Assembly (NCBI GenBank): GCA_027576995.1
Contig: JANBQC010000668.1
Coordinates: forward strand, 1-14,386
Source: Dimargaris cristalligena
Taxonomy: Eukaryota > Kickxellomycota > Dimargaritomycetes > Dimargaritales > Dimargaritaceae
Direction of reading: 5' to 3'
Length of the DNA: 14,386 nt
The notes below the pieces were generated by a model. It was not told the origin of the DNA. It did no database searches and saw only the letters and a list, made by a program, of their open reading frames with translations. Made by a program: the position numbers and the translations under genes. Positions 9,184-14,386 of the stretch are shown here, in pieces (position 1 is the stretch's first letter; each line of letters opens with the position of its first letter).

Positions 9184-10182
9184 ATGCTGGTGCGCAACCC
9201 CCCGTCATTCTCCCCTCTGGCTTCTTCTGCTTTCCCTCTTAAACCCAAGTTTTCCGCCGAAAGCCTGACCAAGACGCGGTCCTCTCCCATGATGGGCACT
9301 TCTTCGGTGGACCACCACCATTCCCTGCGCCGCAAGCGCAACGCCAAAAACCTGGCTCTCCATTTGGAAACCCCGACTCTGACCCTGCTCCGCCAGGAAA
9401 TGCCAACCCACAACAGTGCCCCTGTCACTCCTATTTCCGCCGATACCGGTAAGATTGGCTACACGGAGTCCACCTACAAGGACGAACCCGTTCAGATTCT
9501 GGACGGCCTGTTCCTGGGTGACGAACACAACGCCGCCAACGTGGCCGTGCTGGACCGCCTCGGTATCACTTTTATTCTAAACGTGGCCCGGGAGGTTGAG
9601 AACCCCTTCCGTGCTCGTGCCGCTAGTGTGGCCAGTGGACTGTCGGCCAAGGTCACCGCTCTCCAACAACAACAACAACACCAGGCCAAGCGCCCCCTGC
9701 GTGCCGCGTCCTTCGACTCCACGGCCGAGCTTAATACCGCCCCTCATATCACCTACCAGAAGTTCCCCTGGACCCACGACCAGGACGACCTGAGCGACTA
9801 CTTCGAACGGGCCTTTACCTACATTGACCAGGCTCGCGCCTCGGGGGCCTCGGTGTTGGTGCACTGCCAGCTGGGCGTGTCCCGGTCCGCCAGCCTCGTC
9901 ATCGCCTACGTGATGCGCACCCTCCGCCTCCGCTTCCAGGAAGCGTACCAACACGTCCAGGGCAAGTCTCCCAATGTCTGCCCCAACCTTTCGCTAACCT
10001 ACCAGCTGCTGGACTTGGAGAAGACTCTGCACCTCGAATCCGCCACCGCTGCTTCCACTTACCGGCCCCTTTCGCCTAGTTTGAGTACGGACAGCGCCTC
10101 CGACTCGTGTCTATCGGACTCTACCGCCGCGTCAAGCTCCGCTTCGTCGCCAGTGACCGCGGTCCCTTCCGATAACTTCTAA
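9184..10182 (+). CDS. Dual-specificity protein phosphatase, fungal MAP-kinase-phosphatase type
   Basis: Predicted to remove phosphate from Tyr and Ser/Thr of a protein substrate through a cysteinyl-phosphate intermediate; a MAP kinase substrate is inferred. Seen in the 332-residue product: a Ser/Pro-rich N-terminus (1-48); a basic-plus-hydrophobic stretch RRKRNAKNLAL (49-59) resembling a MAPK docking motif; a catalytic domain at about 102-285 with the opening VQILDGLFLGDEHNA, strand FILNVAREVENPF (130-142), a likely general acid Asp199 in WTHDQDD, the P-loop HCQLGVSRS (nucleophile Cys228, Arg234) and the following AYVM (241-244). A low-complexity insertion (about 143-188) with a five-Gln run splits the domain. 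The tail (286-332) is Ser/Thr-rich with a PLSP site. The ATG has A at -3 (ACCATG); the TTG two codons earlier is not a eukaryotic start. There is no intron and all catalytic residues are intact. Family assignment is secure; the MAPK target and any name such as MSG5/PMP1-like are inference, so no symbol is given. Confidence 0.95.
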   Translation: MLVRNPPSFSPLASSAFPLKPKFSAESLTKTRSSPMMGTSSVDHHHSLRRKRNAKNLALHLETPTLTLLRQEMPTHNSAPVTPISADTGKIGYTESTYKDEPVQILDGLFLGDEHNAANVAVLDRLGITFILNVAREVENPFRARAASVASGLSAKVTALQQQQQHQAKRPLRAASFDSTAELNTAPHITYQKFPWTHDQDDLSDYFERAFTYIDQARASGASVLVHCQLGVSRSASLVIAYVMRTLRLRFQEAYQHVQGKSPNVCPNLSLTYQLLDLEKTLHLESATAASTYRPLSPSLSTDSASDSCLSDSTAASSSASSPVTAVPSDNF

Positions 10183-10345
10183 TTTACCCTTCCTCTCTCG
10201 CCATAAACTGCATACTAGCGTCTCTTTATCATCTCTATTACTTCGCACCTTCCCCCCATATCTTCCACTTCGCCTTCTTCCCCATTACCACCGACTCTCC
10301 TGCCCTTCCACACCCGCGTATCTCCGCCTGTCGTCAAATCTGACG
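10183..10345 (+). other. CT-rich 3' trailer of the phosphatase gene
   Basis: Directly after the TAA stop the coding strand stays strongly pyrimidine-rich to about 10330, as in the leader, and this probably is the 3' UTR. No canonical AATAAA is seen close to the stop; the only similar string nearby is CATAAAC at about 10203. A clear AATAAA appears at 10918-10923, over 700 bases downstream, which is far for a fungal UTR. The true poly(A) site is not readable. Confidence 0.35.
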
Positions 10346-11130
10346 CGTTTGGGTGTGTTCTTGTATATTACTACCCTGCGTATGCTCATCTGGTCCCAAC
10401 ATCCCCGTTTGTATCATTGTTTTATTTTTTTTACCCCTTGTTTCAGGGCTTTCTCTGCCAAAGAGTCTGCGCCCCGGGCCGCCTCCTTTAGTAATACATT
10501 GCTATACTCCTCATCTCCTACCAGTTTTTAGTAAGGGACTCTCAGCTGCCCAATCCACTGGTTCTCAAATCCTTTACCCACCGGCTCATGTGTCCAATTT
10601 CCGGTCTTTTTTCTAAAAAATCTTTATTTACCGCGGGTTTTTGGAGGGGTGTGTCTCTCCCCTTAGGATACGATCCCCCCCGCCCATGTCCTTCCCCAAA
10701 CTGGTTTTGGTGGATCACCCGCTTACCGTTCACGTACTTACTTGCTGACTATGTCCTTTGGGCACTCCCGACCATATATTCCCCTTTTACGATGGTAAAT
10801 TTTCCACCCCATGCGACAGCCACAACCGGCAGTGTGTGGTCGCGCCAATCCTACTATTCACTCGAACTTGTTACATATTCACTCTGCTGTCGGATTGCTA
10901 TCATTTTCCGTTGAACCAATAAATGTCCCTACCGTTTTTACCCCGCTTAATACATTGTAACTTAAGTATACCTTGAATTGGATAAATTGATTACCCGAAC
11001 GACCCCTCCACGCGTCGGTATGGTATAATCGGGTTCCCAGCTAGTAGTGTCTTTATTCCGGGACCAATGAACTGTGGTACCCGTCGGGTCTACTGACTCG
11101 GCTATTTATGTCCATATAGAGTGTACCCCA

Positions 11131-11143
11131 CCCCCCCCCCCCC
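11131..11143 (+). repeat. C13 homopolymer
   Basis: Thirteen C in a row, preceded by CCCCA and followed by GCGTTGC and then T6G5. It is the longest homopolymer in the window and marks the stretch as non-coding. Confidence 0.9.
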
Positions 11144-11929
11144 GCGTTGCTTTTTTGGGGGAATAACAAGGGGTGTTTTGTGTCCCAGCGAACGTAGCTT
11201 CTATTGTGGCAGTGGTTGTCTAGAGATTATTTCATCTATTCGCATCGATTGACTTCATATTAGCGTTTGTTAGTAAGCCGGTCGCCCTAATAGGAAGGTT
11301 ATAGCCCAAAATATTTGGACATTTTTGCTACCTTATTCGTTGTGGGCGATGTACTAAGTAGCTCTAGAGCATTCGATTTTGATTTAGCCCCTCCTTATAC
11401 ATTCCTTTATCTATAAGCGCCAATGTCACCCTTTTTTCACATAGTAGATGAGGTTGATACAGAACGATGGACACACAAATAACAGCAGCCATACTGGCGA
11501 ATCTGATGATAAATTGAGGCCAATTGCGAAAGGAAGATCAAGCCCACCTAGCCCCATAACAACAGGGCTGCTAAAACGGAAGCCTGCAGTGTTAGCTAAC
11601 TTGGCCACAATATTGTAGGCCACACAGCATCTAATATTTAATGGAGAGGCATTACTAGTAGGTGATTCTGATACGGACAGTGGTGATACTAAAGAAGACG
11701 ATTAGGACAAGGGTAGGAGGGGATTTGTTTGAAGCAAACCAACGTACCGCGGTCAATATTTTCATAATAGCCATCATAACAATACCAGGCTAATGGTTGT
11801 GCAACTGATGGTGAAATGGCCCTACCCAGCCCTCATAAATGGTATCGTAGTTGAAGATCAGTGTTAAGTACATTGGCCCAGCGTTGACTATTTAGCAAGG
11901 CTGGGGAGGGGGAGGACTGTACCTCGACT

Positions 11930-11952
11930 GGCTAATTCTGATTGGATTAGCC
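11930..11952. repeat. Small hairpin GGCTAAT / ATTAGCC
   Basis: Seven-base perfect arms at 11930-11936 and 11946-11952 with a nine-base loop; with one mismatch the arms extend to nine. No T-run follows and no gene is near, so no function is proposed. Confidence 0.5.
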
Positions 11953-12198
11953 GGAAACTCCCCAACCTATTTTAGAAAGATAAGCGAAGGGGTGTATGTG
12001 TATGTATATGGTGTTATTTCATATATATTATGGTTGGAGTTTTTTAGGGGGTGTCATTTAGAGTGGTATGTTAATGGCAGCACATAGCACCAGGGAGTAT
12101 GGCGAGGCCAGGGCAGTGAAGGAAAGAGGGTAAAAATATATAGAATAAAAAGGATCGTACCTTGGACACGATAATCCCCGCTGGTGGTGTGGTTGATT

Positions 12199-12224
12199 CT
12201 TTCCCATGCCAGAGAATGGGAGAG
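12199..12224. repeat. Small hairpin, nine-base arms with one mismatch
   Basis: CTTTCCCAT at 12199-12207 pairs with ATGGGAGAG at 12216-12224 in eight of nine positions over an eight-base loop. It is isolated in non-coding DNA. Confidence 0.45.
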
Positions 12225-13390
12225 AAGAGGAGGGATGTGCGTTAAGTCCCCCTCCCCCCCTATACGTCGACTAGGTCCGTTTCCAATAGACCTCGTTGCG
12301 ACGCTCTATGGATCACCCCGTTCTTTAATTTCTCTTTCACCCATCCCGCCCGCCTATTCGAGAATACTATTAGGCGATTTCGGGGGTCTCGGTCCACTCT
12401 GGCAGTGGCGAAAGATCAAGAAGACTTGTCTGTGCAAGGGAGGGGGGCGAGAGTAACATGGGTGTGGATGGAGCTCCAAATAATGGGAAGTTACGTTAAC
12501 CCCGGCGCTTAGACCTTTCCCCCCTCCTGCCTTTCCATAAATCGTAAGCCAGGTCCAACGGGGATATAGTCCAATATGTATAAAGAAGCCACCAAGCAGT
12601 TTTGGTTGGTTATACCTTATTTCCAAACACTCAAAATAGTCCAATACCAGGGCGCGGGGCTCTAATACTGATACTTTCCTCCTTTATTAGTACGCCAAGT
12701 CAGTCCAATCGAAACACAGTACCCAGGTGCCATACATACAATTTACCTGATCCCATTAATTGGGTCAGCTCGCGGCCACTGTATGTCCATGTCACTCCAC
12801 TCTATCGTAGTATATAACATCATAATAAACCCATACTACCCATCGTTGCTCCTATTAGCCGACGCTAATAATAGAAGTAATGTATGTTTTTTACTATTTA
12901 AATGATGGGGCTGAGTTGTGTATGTATGTGCGGAGGAAAAGGGTTGACTGTGGAATTAGCAAAACCATAGGAGAGGCTCAATCCAACTGTATATATATAA
13001 AACTCCTCGACTATTATGTAGGTATAACAGGTCATATAGAAGGATTCTGTCAATTTTCCCAAACACAAATATCTAAAGTATTATTCAGTTATGTTGCATT
13101 TATCCCATTCATGGAAAAACTGTTACGTAGTATTAATATCCACTGAAGTAGTAAGGCTATCCATGTCCAAAGCAAAAATAGTATTCTATAGCAGGAATTT
13201 GTGGGACTGAATGTACCAGATTTTCCAAAAGTAGTGCTAGTGCAGGGGGAAATGAACTGGACATTCTCACTGGCTCTCCTATTATGTGAGCTGAGACATC
13301 CAGTCACAGTCACCCATAGCCATTGGGTATTGGGTACAAAAGGGTAAGACAGCAAGGTGGGGGAGTTGGATAAAATGTGATACTTGAGTA

Positions 13391-13460
13391 TACCACCAAT
13401 GCTCAATACTCAACATAAAAATGCCCCAACCATCAAGAGTAAAGGAAGGGATTGGTGGTA
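13391..13460. repeat. Perfect 10-base inverted repeat with 50-base loop
   Basis: TACCACCAAT at 13391-13400 and its exact reverse complement ATTGGTGGTA at 13451-13460. The pairing stops exactly at ten bases on both sides. It lies inside the CpG-free block. It could be a stem in a transcript, a relic of an element end, or chance. Confidence 0.6.
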
Positions 13461-13524
13461 AAGGTCCCTTAACCCTGTACCTTTGTATTTGCCTTTGATA
13501 ATCATGCTAGCCATATGCTGGTCA

Positions 13525-13541
13525 AAATAATAATAATAAAT
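13525..13541. repeat. (TAA)n microsatellite
   Basis: A short run of AAT/TAA triplets (AATAATAATAATAAAT) inside the CpG-free block. A looser A/T-rich triplet region of the same kind is seen near 1136-1160. Confidence 0.7.
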
Positions 13542-14217
13542 CACCAGTCTGCCAATGCCACCTTGTCCAGGCATTTGGCACCTAGTCCAAAGGCAATTTC
13601 TTTATAAAAACTCTTCAATTACACAGTGAACTACCCCTCACATATATGGGATGGGTGGGGGGTTCATTGCTGGTGGGTAAAATGGGACCTCAGACTCTAC
13701 CATCACCATCACTGGGTACCACAATAGGATATGCCACTCTTTCCATTTACAAGCTCACATATTATCACCCAGGTTAACCACTCTTAGTCCAACAAGAGTC
13801 CCAAGGATAGGCTTCAAATGGTAGGTAGGGCTTAGACTCAGCCAAGTAGGCTACTAGTATGAGGATGGGTATAGTACTAACCAATAAAGGATAAGTATAG
13901 ACAAATGCAAGGGATGTGTAGAAGGTACACTTACTAGCTAATACAATGGGTGAGCATATAAGGAGTTTATTGAGGTAACTCTGGGGGTAAGAAATAAGCT
14001 AAGGAACTGAACTGGTCCCAGTGGGGCCTGGTTATTTATATGCAGGGACTACTCATAATGAGGGGCCCTTAAGAGCAATGGAATGACTAAAGAAGAGGTA
14101 AGGGTTGGGGCCTTGACTGGGGGGCTTGTGTCCAGAAGACTCTACTAAGAAAGGAGGAACATTGGATCAGCTGGTGGAGTATTGTGTGAGAAGCATTGGG
14201 GCCCAGTTATAGTGGGT

Positions 14218-14235
14218 GTAGTGAACTTACTACAT
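14218..14235. repeat. Short palindrome with TGTAGT / ACTACA arms
   Basis: TGTAGT, six bases, then ACTACA, the exact reverse complement. TG...CA ends with short inverted repeats are usual at LTR borders, and the bases change here from mixed to very AT-rich. No second copy of such a border was found to define an LTR, so the element interpretation is weak. Confidence 0.5.
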
Positions 14236-14287
14236 TTTTTACTTACTTTTATTTTTAATCCATTTTTTATGCTTATCAGAAGTACAT

Positions 14288-14323
14288 CCCTGATGAGTGA
14301 ATGAGCCCCTGCCCCTGATGAGT
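14288..14323 (+). repeat. Direct repeat CCCTGATGAGT, 25-base period
   Basis: CCCTGATGAGT at 14288-14298 and again at 14313-14323, separated by a 14-base segment that contains another ATGAG. It sits in the AT-rich right end of the CpG-free block. Confidence 0.65.
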
Positions 14324-14346
14324 ATAGTCATTTTTCCTCCATTTTC

Positions 14347-14377
14347 ATTATTATATTGTTTTTCCTATTATTATATT
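14347..14377 (+). repeat. Direct repeat ATTATTATATT, 20-base period, at window edge
   Basis: ATTATTATATT at 14347-14357 and 14367-14377 with a T/C-rich spacer. The last 160 bases of the window are strongly T-rich on the + strand. The array may continue beyond the window. Confidence 0.6.
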
Positions 14378-14386
14378 TTATACCCT

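Larger units (their letters stand above)
10346..13127. other. Downstream intergenic region without a supported gene
   Basis: About 2.8 kb in which I recognise no protein. The first part (10346-10920) is T-rich on the + strand and contains one intron-like stretch (GTATGC at 10380 to TTTCAG at 10446), but nothing coding joins across it. Further on there are a C13 run, two small hairpins and AT-rich patches. Open frames of 65-96 codons show no motifs and unbiased codon use, unlike the phosphatase. The frame at 12880-13146 (88 codons, + strand) lies at the edge of the CpG-free block and could be part of a decayed element, but matches nothing I know. Confidence 0.5.
13128..14386. repeat. CpG-free block, probably a methylated repeat or transposon relic (partial, runs off window)
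   Basis: Reading every base of the + strand here, and hence also the - strand because CG is self-complementary, gives no CG dinucleotide in 1259 bases. GC is common, and TG and CA are plentiful. The last three CG sites to the left are at 13126, 13008 and 12931, so the change is fairly sharp. In contrast CG occurs every few tens of bases over most of the window. Known biology: cytosine methylation at CpG followed by deamination gives TG and CA and is typical of silenced repeats. That this is such a repeat is inference. Short open frames inside (for example 13089-13406 on the - strand, 105 codons) carry no recognisable transposase, reverse transcriptase or integrase motif, and no terminal repeats could be paired inside the window. 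Confidence 0.5.

Noticed and set aside
9577..9954. 125-codon frame antisense to the phosphatase, and other antisense frames there
   Set aside because: They are shadows of the C-ending codons of the phosphatase gene and have no independent support.
10380..10446. Intron in the phosphatase 3' UTR (GTATGC to TTTCAG)
   Set aside because: The coding frame has already ended at 10182, the branch site is not clear, and nothing coding is joined by splicing it.
10918..10923. AATAAA as the poly(A) signal of the phosphatase gene
   Set aside because: It is over 700 bases from the stop codon, and the CT-rich trailer ends long before it.
13089..13406. 105-codon - strand frame as a transposon protein
   Set aside because: No catalytic motif of reverse transcriptase, integrase or transposase can be seen; in CpG-poor, stop-poor DNA this length can occur by chance.
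1..14386. CRISPR array, bacterial operon or prophage
   Set aside because: No spaced repeats, no Shine-Dalgarno-led gene clusters and no phage genes; gene density and promoter style are eukaryotic.

Overview
The window looks like nuclear DNA of a fungus, most likely an early-diverging (zygomycete-type) lineage. That placement is inference from three things: one intron-free, C-ending-codon gene for a fungal-style dual-specificity phosphatase, its pyrimidine-rich leader and trailer behind a TATA box, and no bacterial gene packing, operons or ribosome-binding sites. I cannot name the genus.

Only one gene can be supported. It is a 332-residue dual-specificity protein phosphatase at 9184-10182 on the + strand, with the complete HC(X)2GXSRS active-site signature. 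A basic docking-type motif in its N-terminal region and proline-directed Ser/Thr sites suggest that it acts on a MAP kinase. A TATA box lies about 200 bases upstream, a CT-rich leader follows with a possible six-codon uORF and a possible small intron, and a CT-rich trailer lies downstream.

The rest is intergenic. Roughly 9 kb upstream and 4 kb downstream hold only short chance open frames, often crossing homopolymer runs of 9-13 G or C, plus simple repeats, small hairpins and strand-asymmetric pyrimidine tracts. The tracts at 4050-4270 and 6760-7090 resemble the phosphatase leader, but no recognisable gene follows them.

The most unusual feature is at the right end. From 13128 to the window edge (1259 bases) there is not a single CG dinucleotide, although GC, TG and CA are common there and CG occurs regularly elsewhere in the window. 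This looks like a discrete block that has lost CpG through methylation and deamination, such as a silenced repeat or transposon relic, or DNA of foreign origin. It runs off the window and its family cannot be read from the sequence.
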